The notes below the pieces were generated by a model, which was not told the origin of the DNA, did no database searches, and saw only the letters and a list, made by a program, of their open reading frames with translations. A stretch of 64,000 nt of DNA from Bacteroidota bacterium. Lineage in GTDB: Bacteria; Bacteroidota; Bacteroidia; Bacteroidales; JAAUTT01. The position numbers were made by a program, and so were the translations under genes. The stretch spans positions 1 through 64,000 of the forward strand of contig JAEYWD010000096.1 in NCBI GenBank assembly GCA_023429135.1, read 5' to 3'. Positions 49,486 to 58,570 of the stretch are shown piece after piece (positions within the stretch are counted from its first letter, which is position 1; each line of letters starts with the position of its first letter).

Positions 49486-51978
49486 ATGGGCCTCCAAGAT
49501 AAAAGCAAGGACGAACTCATTTTGGAGTTGCAAGGCTTAGGGCAGCGGTACGAAGCGTTGAAAAAAGAGTACGAGGAATGCATTTACGACAAATCCCTCC
49601 AGAACACCGCCCTGTCAAAGCTCTATAAGTATTCACTGGAACTGCTGGACGTCGCACCAGTCGTTGACCTTGAGTCTACTATCACCAGGCTTATTAAGGA
49701 AATCACCGGAGCCAGGGCCGCCGTTTTTTCGGAATACGATCCCCAAATGAGCTGTTTAAACGTGCAGCACATTGAAATGGAGCATTCGGCTTTGGAAAAG
49801 GTATTGTCATTTGTGGGGAAACCTTTCAAAAAAATCAAGGCTCCGGTAAGCGATGAAATGTACAGGCTAATGTCCACTGAAACGATCGGAGTTAGGGGGT
49901 CTCTTTACGATGCCAGTTTTGGTGCCATATCCAAACCCGTATCAATGGCCATCCAAAAATTGTTGAAGGCCGACCGGTTCATTGGCATAGTTTACCTGCT
50001 CGAAGGCAAACTATATGGAACAACTTTGCTTGCCTTGGGAAAGGACTGCCCCGACCCTCCAAGACAGATCCTCGAGAACATTATATTTTTGTCTACCGTG
50101 ATATTGAAGCGCCGGAAGGCCGAGGAAACGATCAAGGAAAGCGAAGCGAGGTTCAGGGCACTTTTTGAGGGCGCCCCCGATGCCATCCTCCTGCTAGACC
50201 CTGTTTCGACCAGGATACTCGAGGCAAATAAGGCTGCCTCGCTTTTGGCCATGAGAAAGCTGGACGAGATGCCGAACATGCACCTGTACGAGTTGCTCCC
50301 CAACCAGCCACAAGAACTGACCAGGTCGGTGCTTGGCAAGCAAGCCAACGAGTTGGAGTTTCTAGGGTTTGTCAGGCCAATAGAAACACACCTAAAGAGT
50401 TCTGATGGAAACCTTGTCCCGGTCGAGATGACCTCCCAATCGATCAGTTTTAAGGGGCAAAGGGTTGTGATGGCAAACTTCAGGAACATTTCCGAGCGGA
50501 AGAGGTCTGAATCGTTCGCCCGGCAGTTGATGGCTGAACTGCAGACACTCCTTGAGAACATCCAACAGGGTGTTCTGCTTGAAAATGAGAACAGGACTGT
50601 CCAGTACGCGAACAAAAAATTCTTTGAACTCTTCAACATCGAGCCCCCACAAAATATCCCGGGCAATTGCGGCATCGCTTTAAACCAAAAACTGAAGCAC
50701 TATTTTGCCGATCCGGCAGAATTCCTTGAAACGGTCGAGTTAAGGCTAGACGGGCAGTCCATTGTCCTTTCTGAGGAATTGACGCTCTCCGAGGGGAGGG
50801 TCTTCGAACGTGACTATATCCCCATATTCGGCAACGGGAAAAAGGACAGGAACTATTGGATCTACCGGGACATAACCGAACGGAAGCTCGCGGACAAAGA
50901 GCTAGTTGAAAACCAGGCTTATTTGTCGGCCCTCATGGCAGCCGTCCCCGACCTTATGTTCGTGCAGGACAAGAACGGCACATACATCGATTTCCATGCC
51001 CCGGAGGGTACAAACCTTTATGTACGCCCTGCCGGATTCATTGGTAAAACAATGGACGAAGTCCTGCCAGAAGAAATTTCCAGGCCGTTCAAAAAAGTAT
51101 TTGAAGAAGCCTTGCGCACTGGACAAGTCCAAAACTTCGAATATCCTTTAAATATCCAGGACAGGGAATTGGTTTTTGAGAGCCGTACGGTCGCATACCA
51201 AAACGATAAGCTCCTGAGCATCATAAGGGACATTACGGAAAGGAAAAAAACCGAAGCAATGATACGGCAACAAAACGAAGAGCTCAAAAAACTGAACGAC
51301 GACAAAAACAGGTTCATGTCCATCCTGGCCCATGACCTGAAAAGCCCGTTCAACTCTATCCTGGGCTTTTCGAACCTCCTTTCCCAAAACCTCCGTTCTT
51401 ACGATATCGGGAAAATAGAAAAAATGGTCAATTTAATACAAGACTCTTCTATCAAATTCTATCAGTTGCTAGAAGACCTGTTGCTTTGGGCAAGGTCGCA
51501 ATCGGGCAAAATGATTTTCGAGCCCCAGGAAATAAATTTTCAAGAAGTTTGCCGCAGCGTAGTTGATGAACTCATGGTCAATGCACAAAATAAAAACATT
51601 TCCATAAACTTTGGTAAAAAGGCATTAAATGTCCGGGCAGATTTGGAAATGCTCAAGACCGTCCTCAGGAACCTGGTCTCAAATGCCATTAAGTTCACCC
51701 ATCCTGGGGGGAAAATAGACATCTATGCTGAAGGCGCTGGCCAAGGCACAACTATAACAGTTTCAGACAACGGGATGGGGATATCGCCCGACAAAATAAA
51801 CACGTTGTTCGACATATCCGTGTCAAACACTGCCCAGGGTACATCCGGGGAGACCGGGACAGGCCTGGGGCTTTTTTTGTGCAAAGAACTGGTCGAAAAG
51901 CACGGTGGCACGATATGGGCAGAGAGCGAACCAGAGAAAGGGAGCAGGTTTAAATTTACATTGCCCTCCCACGCATAG
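49486..51978 (+). CDS. Multi-PAS sensor histidine kinase
   Basis: The 830-residue soluble kinase has an N-terminal coiled coil (1-45), a GAF-like region (about 50-205), three PAS domains (about 215-335, 345-460, 475-595; RISERKR-like and IRDITERKKTEAM linkers mark their ends), HisKA with H616 in ILAHDLKSPFNSILGFSNLL, and a HATPase with RNLVSNAIKF, VSDNGMGIS and GTGLGLFLCKELVEKHGG. No membrane span or signal peptide is visible, so it senses a cytoplasmic signal. The base composition is clearly more GC-rich than its neighbours, with frequent AGG, CCC and GGG codons, which suggests recent transfer. No response regulator is adjacent; the nearest is at 55015. Confidence 0.92.
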   Translation: MGLQDKSKDELILELQGLGQRYEALKKEYEECIYDKSLQNTALSKLYKYSLELLDVAPVVDLESTITRLIKEITGARAAVFSEYDPQMSCLNVQHIEMEHSALEKVLSFVGKPFKKIKAPVSDEMYRLMSTETIGVRGSLYDASFGAISKPVSMAIQKLLKADRFIGIVYLLEGKLYGTTLLALGKDCPDPPRQILENIIFLSTVILKRRKAEETIKESEARFRALFEGAPDAILLLDPVSTRILEANKAASLLAMRKLDEMPNMHLYELLPNQPQELTRSVLGKQANELEFLGFVRPIETHLKSSDGNLVPVEMTSQSISFKGQRVVMANFRNISERKRSESFARQLMAELQTLLENIQQGVLLENENRTVQYANKKFFELFNIEPPQNIPGNCGIALNQKLKHYFADPAEFLETVELRLDGQSIVLSEELTLSEGRVFERDYIPIFGNGKKDRNYWIYRDITERKLADKELVENQAYLSALMAAVPDLMFVQDKNGTYIDFHAPEGTNLYVRPAGFIGKTMDEVLPEEISRPFKKVFEEALRTGQVQNFEYPLNIQDRELVFESRTVAYQNDKLLSIIRDITERKKTEAMIRQQNEELKKLNDDKNRFMSILAHDLKSPFNSILGFSNLLSQNLRSYDIGKIEKMVNLIQDSSIKFYQLLEDLLLWARSQSGKMIFEPQEINFQEVCRSVVDELMVNAQNKNISINFGKKALNVRADLEMLKTVLRNLVSNAIKFTHPGGKIDIYAEGAGQGTTITVSDNGMGISPDKINTLFDISVSNTAQGTSGETGTGLGLFLCKELVEKHGGTIWAESEPEKGSRFKFTLPSHA

Positions 51979-52373
51979 AAAGGCACTATCTCTCGAAAAG
52001 GCGGTTCCTTTTCCAGAATACATAATCTGCCTCCGATAGTCTTTCCCACATGAAGCTCCATGCCAATGTCCCGACGTTCAAGGATAAAACGCTTAAAGTT
52101 TAGTTTTGCCTGACCTTTTTCATGCCCCAACCGCCTAAAATCTGTTTTCATAGGTTCGGCAAGATTTTCCAACCACATTTCATATTCATGTTTCGATGGG
52201 GTATTGGCCATAGAATAATATTCCTGGACGGCACTGCAAATCCTTAAGTTTTGTTCTATATCTAAATCCTGGATTGACACAAAGGGGGCAGCATAGAAAA
52301 GTTGGTAACCAAGGTGGTTCATTTCCCATTCTCTCAAATAGTAGTTTATTGTGTCGGCAATTACACGGATCAA
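51979..52373 (-). pseudogene. Truncated gene fragment next to the histidine kinase
   Basis: On the minus strand the frame INYYLREWEMNHLGYQLFYAAPF ... YEMWLENLAEPMKTDFRRLGHEKGQAKLNFKRFILERRDIGMEL (in parts) has the amino acid make-up of a real protein. It opens after a stop at 52374-52376 with only a TTG start, and its downstream part simply runs into the antisense of the kinase 3' end. I therefore read it as a fragment cut by the arrival of the kinase. I do not recognise the family. Confidence 0.45.
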
Positions 52374-52484
52374 TTATCCCGAAAAAGTAATTATTGGCGA
52401 AAGACATCTGCCGGTGGGGGAAACCTGTAAGGAAGCCTTTAAAGCAAGACCTGGGGGTAAACAGTCTTTGAGCTTAAGCTTGCG

Positions 52485-53564
52485 CTATTTCATTTTCTTA
52501 ATTATTTCTTCTCCGAGGTCCAAAGCTTCTCCAATAAGGCTTTCGTACAACAGGTTGCCCTTGGCGCCATTTGTAAATACAACAATTCCTCTTTTTGATA
52601 CAGGAAGCAGGATAATAATGGTGTTTAGACCAGGGTTGCCCCCAGTATGCACCAAAGCGTATTCACCATTGCTTAGATGTTTCACCAATCTCCAACTCAG
52701 TCCCCATTCTTTATTATCAGGAAGCATTGCCTGGTTGGTAGTCATTTCTTTATAAACAGAAGGAGATAGAATCGTTCCGTTCATTATGCCGATACCGAAT
52801 TTTGCATAGTCGTCTACAGTGGTAAGTACAAGGTTCGACGGGTTAGCACTGTCCCAGGTTTCTAAATTATAAGGAGTGCCATCCTCATGATATCGGTTAG
52901 CATACAAGGATGAATCGACCGAAGGATCCCAGTAATACCGGGTATCATCCATTTTAAGAGGCTTGAATAATAATGAATCAACCATTCGCTCAAATGGTAA
53001 TTTAAATTTATGTTCCAACGCCTGCCGTAAATACTCAAATCCTTCACCTGAATATTTCCATTGGGTGCCTGGTTCAAAAGCAAAAGCAAGCTTGCCGTTT
53101 GGTTCATGGCCTCTCCAATTTGGCAATCCTGACTGATGGCTTAAAACGTGTCTTGTGGTAAGTTTTTTATGTCGTTCATCTTTGGCCACTTCGGGATCGA
53201 TCCAGTAATGATACAAAGGTTCATCCAACTGCCATTTCCCCTGGCTAACGAGTAATAAAACTGTAGTAGCTGTAAGCGGCTTTGTAAGCGAAGCAATATT
53301 GAAAAGTGTATTATCAGGCGCAGGTGAACCGTTGGGAAGATTTCCAAACATCTTCACTTGTTTAATTTTTCCGTTCTGAATAATACTAACACCTATGGTA
53401 GGAACATGATATTCTCTCTTCAACGAATCAACAAATGCAAGATCCGGCATTGAAACATATAAATGCTGCGAGCAACCGGTAAAAAAAAGCATCACAAAAA
53501 AGGAAATGAAATTTAAATTTCTTTCTCTCAGGGCAAATAATAGTTTATTAGAAAGTTGATCCAT
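52485..53564 (-). CDS. Serine hydrolase lipoprotein, beta-lactamase/PBP-like family
   Basis: The 359-residue protein carries a lipoprotein signal with the lipobox FFTGC (C31). Active-site motifs are S92-L-T-K95 (SxxK), YSGEGFEYL (Tyr motif) and HTGGNPGLNT (HxG). It is a paralogue in fold of the enzyme at 46892 but lacks the extra C-terminal domain. The likely activity is on D-amino peptides or esters in the periplasm. It is followed, across 110 nt, by the fragment at 51979. Confidence 0.87.
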   Translation of the reverse strand: MDQLSNKLLFALRERNLNFISFFVMLFFTGCSQHLYVSMPDLAFVDSLKREYHVPTIGVSIIQNGKIKQVKMFGNLPNGSPAPDNTLFNIASLTKPLTATTVLLLVSQGKWQLDEPLYHYWIDPEVAKDERHKKLTTRHVLSHQSGLPNWRGHEPNGKLAFAFEPGTQWKYSGEGFEYLRQALEHKFKLPFERMVDSLLFKPLKMDDTRYYWDPSVDSSLYANRYHEDGTPYNLETWDSANPSNLVLTTVDDYAKFGIGIMNGTILSPSVYKEMTTNQAMLPDNKEWGLSWRLVKHLSNGEYALVHTGGNPGLNTIIILLPVSKRGIVVFTNGAKGNLLYESLIGEALDLGEEIIKKMK

Positions 53565-53695
53565 AAATTCTAAATAACCTTTTAATGGTTACTCGAAAAT
53601 TCAAAAAGGTTACAAGTAAATAGGCGAGTTGTGTTTTCAGAAAATTCAACGAAAATTGACAGATAACCAATATTGAAACAGGAGCCATTTGCGCG

Positions 53696-53926
53696 TCAAA
53701 TATTGAGTATAATGAGAAATAGAAAAACGAACGTTAAACCGAAAACAAGTTTAAATTTTCTTTCTGGAAGATTTGTAAAAATTGGTTTCTCACAAATGGG
53801 TAGCTGATTGTGAACTAGGCCGGTGATATGAGTCAACCTGTTTACTTCATCGTTTGCAAAAGACTCTGAAAGGCTCCGTAAGGCCTGTTTTGCGAAAGCT
53901 ACAATAAAACGGTCAAAATAGCCCAT
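53696..53926 (-). CDS. Possible small membrane protein
   Basis: The 76-residue frame starts with MGYFDRFIVAFAKQAL and ends in a hydrophobic segment (FGLTFVFLFLIILNI) after basic residues, as a C-terminally anchored protein would. It fills half of the 445-nt gap between the serine hydrolase and the XRE gene. No family, and no clear promoter or ribosome site; it may be chance. Nothing else is evident in the gap. Confidence 0.3.
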   Translation of the reverse strand: MGYFDRFIVAFAKQALRSLSESFANDEVNRLTHITGLVHNQLPICEKPIFTNLPERKFKLVFGLTFVFLFLIILNI

Positions 53927-53987
53927 TTTTAAGTATTGTCGGGTAAATGTCGGGTAATTGAAGTGGCAATGTCGTCCGATATCTCCC

Positions 53988-53995
53988 TATATTTG
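53988..53995 (+). promoter_or_regulatory. -7 box of the XRE-DUF4870 gene
   Basis: TATATTTG matches TAnnTTTG and lies 15 nt before the ATG at 54010-54012. Confidence 0.5.
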
Positions 53996-54009
53996 AAGAA
54001 AACTTATCT

Positions 54010-54531
54010 ATGAAAACCGGGCAGTTAATAAAAGAACTAAGATTAAAGAAAGGCATCACGCAGGAGGACTTAGCTGCGAAGACGGATATCAGTGTTCGAA
54101 CCATTCAGCGCATTGAAAATGGCGATGTAGACCCACGTGCGTATACGCTTCAATCCATTGCAGCAGCATTAGAGGTTGATTATGAAGTTTTAGCCAACAG
54201 TGAGTGTAAATTAGATACATTCGACATAGTAGCCAATAGTAAATGGGTGCCCCTGTTGCACTTAAGTGGCTTGTTGCTTTTAATCCTGCCACCCATCCTG
54301 GTGTGGATATGGAAACGTGATGAGGTCAAAGATATTCGTAAACACGCCATTGACGTGATCAATTTTCAACTGAGCATGGCGCTCTACATGCTTCCCTTTG
54401 TAATCTTTTTCGCGCCTCCTATTTTGATTGTGTTAGCTCTATTCAGTCAGATAGTTATTATCATAAACTCCATGAAGGTAACAAGTCATCAGCCTTATAA
54501 ATACCCGTTGAGCCTTCGGTTTCTCAAATAG
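54010..54531 (+). CDS. XRE helix-turn-helix fused to a DUF4870 (Tic20-like) membrane domain
   Basis: The 173-residue protein begins with an XRE domain (IKELRLKKGITQEDLAAKTDISVRTIQRIENGD in two parts). Residues 75-165 hold three to four membrane spans (LHLSGLLLLILPPILVWIWK, LSMALYMLPFVIFFAPPILIVLALF) with the DUF4870 pattern RKHAIDVINFQLS. It is therefore a DNA-binding protein anchored in the inner membrane. The signal it senses and its targets are unknown. Confidence 0.88.
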   Translation: MKTGQLIKELRLKKGITQEDLAAKTDISVRTIQRIENGDVDPRAYTLQSIAAALEVDYEVLANSECKLDTFDIVANSKWVPLLHLSGLLLLILPPILVWIWKRDEVKDIRKHAIDVINFQLSMALYMLPFVIFFAPPILIVLALFSQIVIIINSMKVTSHQPYKYPLSLRFLK

Positions 54532-55014
54532 GAATAGTCTCATCTTCTAGATTGTTCACCTTTATTAACAAACCTTATAACTCAGATAACTGGAATTCTA
54601 TGAAAAACATATGTGTTATTCTTAATCATGCTTTGCAAACTTACAACTAATCCTGTCAACGCACTTCTTTCCGATCAGAATACTCCTATGCTCATCTAAA
54701 TGTTCAAAGCTGCTAAGCGGTCAATTTTACAGCCGCTTGGAACATTTGAAAATTTGCAATTTTCAATTTTCTGGATGTATTCCATAATCTATTAACTTCA
54801 TATTTTTAAAAATTCTTCAATTTCTGCATAATTCCGTCCAAAATATTGAAGATTCAGATTAGCATGGGTTCGAGTAAACCAACGTTCCATTGAACTTATA
54901 CTATCAGGTTATTTTTATTTTCACTCCCTGTGATTTTAGCGTCAGTTAATAATCTATAAAACTGCAAGCACCATACCATTCATATAATTGTTATAATTAT
55001 TTAAACTAAAAAGC
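54532..55014. other. Intergenic region with no gene
   Basis: This 483-nt AT-rich gap shows no convincing open frame. An imperfect inverted repeat (AAGCGG around 54715, GCCGCTT around 54733) lacks a T tract. The last 22 nt match the leader of the kinase gene at 62527 (see the leader repeat). Confidence 0.5.
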
Positions 55015-55017
55015 ATG
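54992..55017 (+). repeat. Leader repeat, copy 1 (before the response regulator)
   Basis: TTTAAACTAAAAAGCATGTATG overlaps the start codon at 55015. The same words, with three extra A, precede the kinase gene at 62527. In between lie the resolvase and the CBASS operon. Confidence 0.6.
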
Positions 55018-55386
55018 TATGATTGGAGTGGTAAAACAATATTAATTGCCGAAGACGACGACTATAACTTTCTACTTTTAGAAACCCTGTTAAAAGAAAC
55101 TAAAGTTACGATTACTCGTGCCTGCGATGGATGTGAAGTTATAGCCTTATGCCGGAAGGTAGACATTGACTTGATTTTAATGGACATTAACATGCCACGT
55201 ATGTCCGGAATTGAAGCTACAATAAAAATCAGGGAATCGAATTACAAAATTCCAATTATTGCGCAAACAGCAAATTACATAGATGACTGTGGTTTTAAAT
55301 ATTTTAAATCCGGAGTTAATGATTTATTAACAAAACCTATTCAAGAAAAGGTGTTGAAAAGTAAAATTGAAAAATTTTTCAAATAG
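55015..55386 (+). CDS. Stand-alone response regulator receiver protein
   Basis: The 123-residue protein is a single receiver domain: acidic pocket EDDD (13-16), phospho-acceptor D57 in LILMDINMP, and the conserved Lys in DLLTKPIQ. No output domain is attached, so it acts through protein contact, like CheY or Spo0F. The nearest kinase is the GC-rich one at 49486, about 3 kb away; pairing is only possible, not shown. Transcription start is unclear. Confidence 0.9.
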   Translation: MYDWSGKTILIAEDDDYNFLLLETLLKETKVTITRACDGCEVIALCRKVDIDLILMDINMPRMSGIEATIKIRESNYKIPIIAQTANYIDDCGFKYFKSGVNDLLTKPIQEKVLKSKIEKFFK

Positions 55387-55593
55387 TTTTCTCCTTATTG
55401 TTAATTAAACGAACGATAAATGAAACAACTACTAAATGCTTTACCCGGATAATTTTTAAAATGGTTTCTCAGAAAAGGATTGAGATTTTGAGAATGTTAG
55501 CACCACGGAACCACTGATTGGTGAGACACTCTTCACAAAGTGTCCCAATAATGAAATTATTTATGATACTATCAACTGTACATTTTGTTGCCT

Positions 55594-56448
55594 TTAGAGA
55601 TATTGCATTGAAAGCCAATCTGTAAATCTTTCTAACCATGTATCACACGGAAGATTTTGCTTTTTCATTATAAACCCGTGCCCTCCTCTTTCGTACATAT
55701 GCAATTCAACACGTTGATTGGCCTCTAACCATTTGGAATAGATTTGAACACTGTGGGCGGCAAAACCGAATTCGTCATCACTGGCACAAGCAATAAAGAT
55801 GGGCGTCTTCACAGAAGGGACTTTGGAACCCATTATAGCATTTCCGTAAGCATAAACGGGCGCCACAAAATTTGGGCGGCTCTCTTCCAAAGCATTGTAA
55901 GCGACCGACATCGTGATAGTTCCTCCGGCAGAAGAGCCCATGAAGCCTATTTTGTCAGAATCAATTTTGTATTCTGCTGCATGTTGGCGGACATACTTAA
56001 TAGCCGTTAATGCATCCTGAAGTGCGAGTTTTATTACAGGTGCACTCACCGAATCCAGCATTTTAAAATTCTTTGTTTCCATCATTTTGTTATAGTATGG
56101 ATGAGCAGGGTCTTCGTGCACCAGTCGATATTTTAAAACAAAAGCAGTTATCCCCTTTTCGTTTAATTTCTTTGCGACGGCAGTCCCTTCAAGTTCATAA
56201 ACGAGGTAATGAAAACCGCCGCCCGGTGCGATAATAACTGCAATACCATTTGGGTTTGAAGGAACAAAAGCCGTTAAAGTCGGATCCGTTACATCCCTTA
56301 GATAACCTCCCAAATTTTGCTCTTTCCAAGTCGAGTTTTCAGAACCGGGAGCTTTTCCAGAATATAGGCGAATAACTTGTTGTGCCTGCACCTGTGCAAG
56401 TCCGATGAGAAAGACAAGAACTATTAATATAAAAATCTTATTTTTCAT
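55594..56448 (-). CDS. Exported alpha/beta hydrolase, acetyl-esterase-like
   Basis: I start at ATG 56448 (MKNKIFILIVLVFLIGLAQVQA), which gives a signal peptide; the longer frame adds eight residues. The fold motifs are an oxyanion site in APGGGFHYLVYELEG, the nucleophile in GFMGSSAGGTITMS (GxSxG), the acid in ASDDEFGF and the histidine in GGHGF. Length 284 aa. The family includes acetyl xylan esterases and similar carbohydrate esterases. No carbohydrate gene is adjacent. Confidence 0.85.
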   Translation of the reverse strand: MKNKIFILIVLVFLIGLAQVQAQQVIRLYSGKAPGSENSTWKEQNLGGYLRDVTDPTLTAFVPSNPNGIAVIIAPGGGFHYLVYELEGTAVAKKLNEKGITAFVLKYRLVHEDPAHPYYNKMMETKNFKMLDSVSAPVIKLALQDALTAIKYVRQHAAEYKIDSDKIGFMGSSAGGTITMSVAYNALEESRPNFVAPVYAYGNAIMGSKVPSVKTPIFIACASDDEFGFAAHSVQIYSKWLEANQRVELHMYERGGHGFIMKKQNLPCDTWLERFTDWLSMQYL

Positions 56449-56811
56449 GTAGGTGATTTTTGAATGACGCACAACTAAACCCGCGCTTGCGGGAGCTTAA
56501 TTCGGTAAATATAGAAATATCAGAATAAAATGTCATTTCCTGTGCTCATTTAATTTTTTAATTATGAGCAGAAATGTTTCGAAAACGATACACTTTTGAC
56601 GGGAACAAATGATTGTAACCGGATATTAGAGTACAGAAAACGAACGTTTTTCCGAAATCGTCAATTTCGCATTTTTCTTCCGGCAAAATAATCCTAAAAA
56701 TTGCTGTAACCATGCAGCCCATGACTGTTATTCAGCAAAGTTCTATAAACTGTTTCTTTTATTCATAATTTGGTTTACCTTTTTAAGGATATTTAAACGA
56801 ACCTTTGAACT
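56449..56811. other. Intergenic region before the resolvase
   Basis: This 363-nt gap holds no gene I can support. There is a small hairpin CCCGC-gctt-GCGGG near 56478. Composition changes from AT-rich to the GC-richer resolvase at its right end, so an island boundary may lie here. Confidence 0.45.
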
Positions 56812-57410
56812 ATGATTTTTGGATATGCCAGGGTAAGCACCCGGGAACAAAACCTGGACATGCAAATCGATGCCCTGAAAAAATATGGTTGTGAAAAGAT
56901 TTACCAGGAAAAAGCCTCCGGCACAAAAGCAAAACGGGAGGAGCCGGACAAGCTCCTGGAGCAGCTCCGCTCCGGTGACATCCTGGTCGTATACTCCCTC
57001 GACCGTCTCGGGAGGACTGTCCTCCAATTAATAAACCTTATAACCGTATTTAAGGAAAAGAGTATTCACTTCAAAAGCATCACCGAGGGTGCTTTTGATA
57101 CAACTTCGCCTATGGGCAAGGCAATATTCCAAATTATTGCTGTGCTAAAAGCTATAGAGGTTAACGCATTGAAGGAGCGTACCCGATCAGGACTGGATGC
57201 TGCAAGGGCAAGGGGGCGGTCGGCCGATCGGCTCTTATGACAAGGTAAAAGCTGCCGCAGCGGCAACACTTTATCAAAAGGAGACACCTATAAGTCAGAT
57301 TTGTGGTACCTTAAAAATTAGTAGATCTACGCTTGATGAATATTTGAAAAAAGAAGGGGTTGAATATAATGGGTTTAAAAAAATAGATAAAAATGATTTC
57401 CTTCTTTTAC
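56812..57410 (+). pseudogene. Serine resolvase/invertase, frameshifted in a G run
   Basis: The first frame (56812-57240) is the catalytic resolvase domain: YARVSTREQNLDMQ with nucleophile S9, YSLDRLGRTVLQLINLI and the long E helix to LDAARARGR. There it leaves frame and stops. The next frame continues GGRPIGSYDKVKAAAAATLYQ ... ISQICGTLKISRSTLDEYLKKEGVE, the expected C-terminal helix-turn-helix. Removing one G from the five-G run near 57210-57215 (AAGGGGGCGG) restores one protein, ARARGGRPIGS. It is GC-richer than the CBASS genes that follow directly. It is a pseudogene, a phase-variable gene, or a base-calling error. Confidence 0.82.
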
Positions 57411-57490
57411 ATATTTTCAATACTTTAGTTCTAACATATCTTGATATTTTAATGAATTCCCTTCAAAAAAGTAAAAATTTCTTATAGGAA

Positions 57491-57498
57491 TATATTTG
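57491..57498 (+). promoter_or_regulatory. -7 box of the CBASS operon
   Basis: TATATTTG is a perfect TAnnTTTG, 29 nt before the capV ATG. No TTG -33 element at 19-21 nt, so it may be weak or need an activator. Confidence 0.5.
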
Positions 57499-57526
57499 TT
57501 GAAAATCTATATTTAAACCTCCTTGA

Positions 57527-58570
57527 ATGGAAGAAGTTAATGGAAAAAAGACATTCAAAATTTTATCAATTGATGGCGGTGGAATAAAAGGACTTTATCC
57601 AGCATCAATTTTGAGAAAGTTTGAAGAAAAATTTAATTGCTTAACATCAGATCATTTTGATATGATTTGTGGTACATCAACCGGAGGCCTTATTGCCTTA
57701 GCAATTGCCTCCCACATACCTGCTAAGGATATATGCAGGTTTTATGAGGAGAGGGGTGAGATAATATTCCCAAAACATAGATTGAAACTTCCTTTTTTTG
57801 GGCGCACTGATTTATTTTTTCTTAAACAATTGCTATTTTGGGGTAAGTATTCTGATAAAGGTTTAAAAAAAGCGTTATTTGAAATATTTGGAGAAAATAA
57901 AATTAAGGATTCCAATAATTTACTTTGTATTCCAAGTTACTCAATTACAAAAGCCCAACCCCGAGTTTTTAAGTATGATCATAAAGAAGGTAAATTAAGT
58001 ACCGATAATAACTTATCCATGGTTGATGTAGCATTGGCAACTTCAGCTGCACCAACATATTTCCCAATAGCCAATATTGCCAACTTACATAATGAGCAAT
58101 TCATTGACGGTGGAGTTTGGGCAAATAACCCGACCCTAGTTGGATTATTAGAAGCAATTAATCACTTCGTTGGTAAAGATGAAAAGAAAGAATATGATAA
58201 AATACAAATATTATCACTTAGCAGTTTATCAATTACAGAAGGAAAACCACCAGGTATAAGAAGGAATAGATCTTTTGTAGGCTGGAAATCAGATTTGTTT
58301 AACACAACATTTACCGGGCAATCATTCTTTTCAGATTTCTTTATGACTAAAATTAAAGAAATTGGAGATATTAAGATTGACTATATAAGAATACCAAGCG
58401 AAAAACTCTCAAGAGAACATGAAAGCTTTATTCAGCTAGATGTTGCCAATATTCATTCATATGAATTAATGAAAATCAAGGCAGATCATCAGGCAGCACT
58501 CTTTGAAAAAGAGGCAAAAATTATAGAGTTATTTACTAAGAAAAAAACATATACAATTAATCATGGCTAA
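57527..58570 (+). CDS. capV: CBASS effector: patatin-like phospholipase CapV
   Basis: The 347-residue protein is a patatin hydrolase. The anion hole DGGGIKG is at 16-22, the nucleophile S51 lies in GTSTGG, and the second catalytic residue D194 is in IDGGVWANN. In CBASS the enzyme is switched on by the cyclic nucleotide from the CD-NTase and degrades the inner membrane, killing the infected cell. It overlaps the CD-NTase gene by 8 nt. Low GC compared with the resolvase upstream. All catalytic residues are intact, so it is likely active. Confidence 0.94.
   Translation: MEEVNGKKTFKILSIDGGGIKGLYPASILRKFEEKFNCLTSDHFDMICGTSTGGLIALAIASHIPAKDICRFYEERGEIIFPKHRLKLPFFGRTDLFFLKQLLFWGKYSDKGLKKALFEIFGENKIKDSNNLLCIPSYSITKAQPRVFKYDHKEGKLSTDNNLSMVDVALATSAAPTYFPIANIANLHNEQFIDGGVWANNPTLVGLLEAINHFVGKDEKKEYDKIQILSLSSLSITEGKPPGIRRNRSFVGWKSDLFNTTFTGQSFFSDFFMTKIKEIGDIKIDYIRIPSEKLSREHESFIQLDVANIHSYELMKIKADHQAALFEKEAKIIELFTKKKTYTINHG

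Noticed and set aside
49992..50675. Long minus-strand frame of 227 codons inside the histidine kinase
   Set aside because: It is antisense to well-conserved PAS domains in GC-rich DNA, where long shadow frames are expected. It has no domain of its own.
51723..51978. C-terminal part of the 216-codon minus-strand frame
   Set aside because: This part is exactly antisense to the conserved HATPase end of the kinase. Only 51979-52373 has protein-like character, so I limit the fragment to that.
46892..53564. Beta-lactam resistance cluster (BlaI, BlaR1-like peptidase, two beta-lactamase-family enzymes)
   Set aside because: The M56 protein has no penicillin-binding sensor domain. The two serine hydrolases look like lipoprotein or exported peptidase/esterase types, so the combined reading as resistance is not supported.
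57197..57487. Separate small DNA-binding gene downstream of the resolvase
   Set aside because: The sequence GGRPIGSYDK...SRSTLDEYLKKEGVE is the missing C-terminal half of the resolvase in another frame, not an independent gene. The tail after about 57410 looks like read-through.
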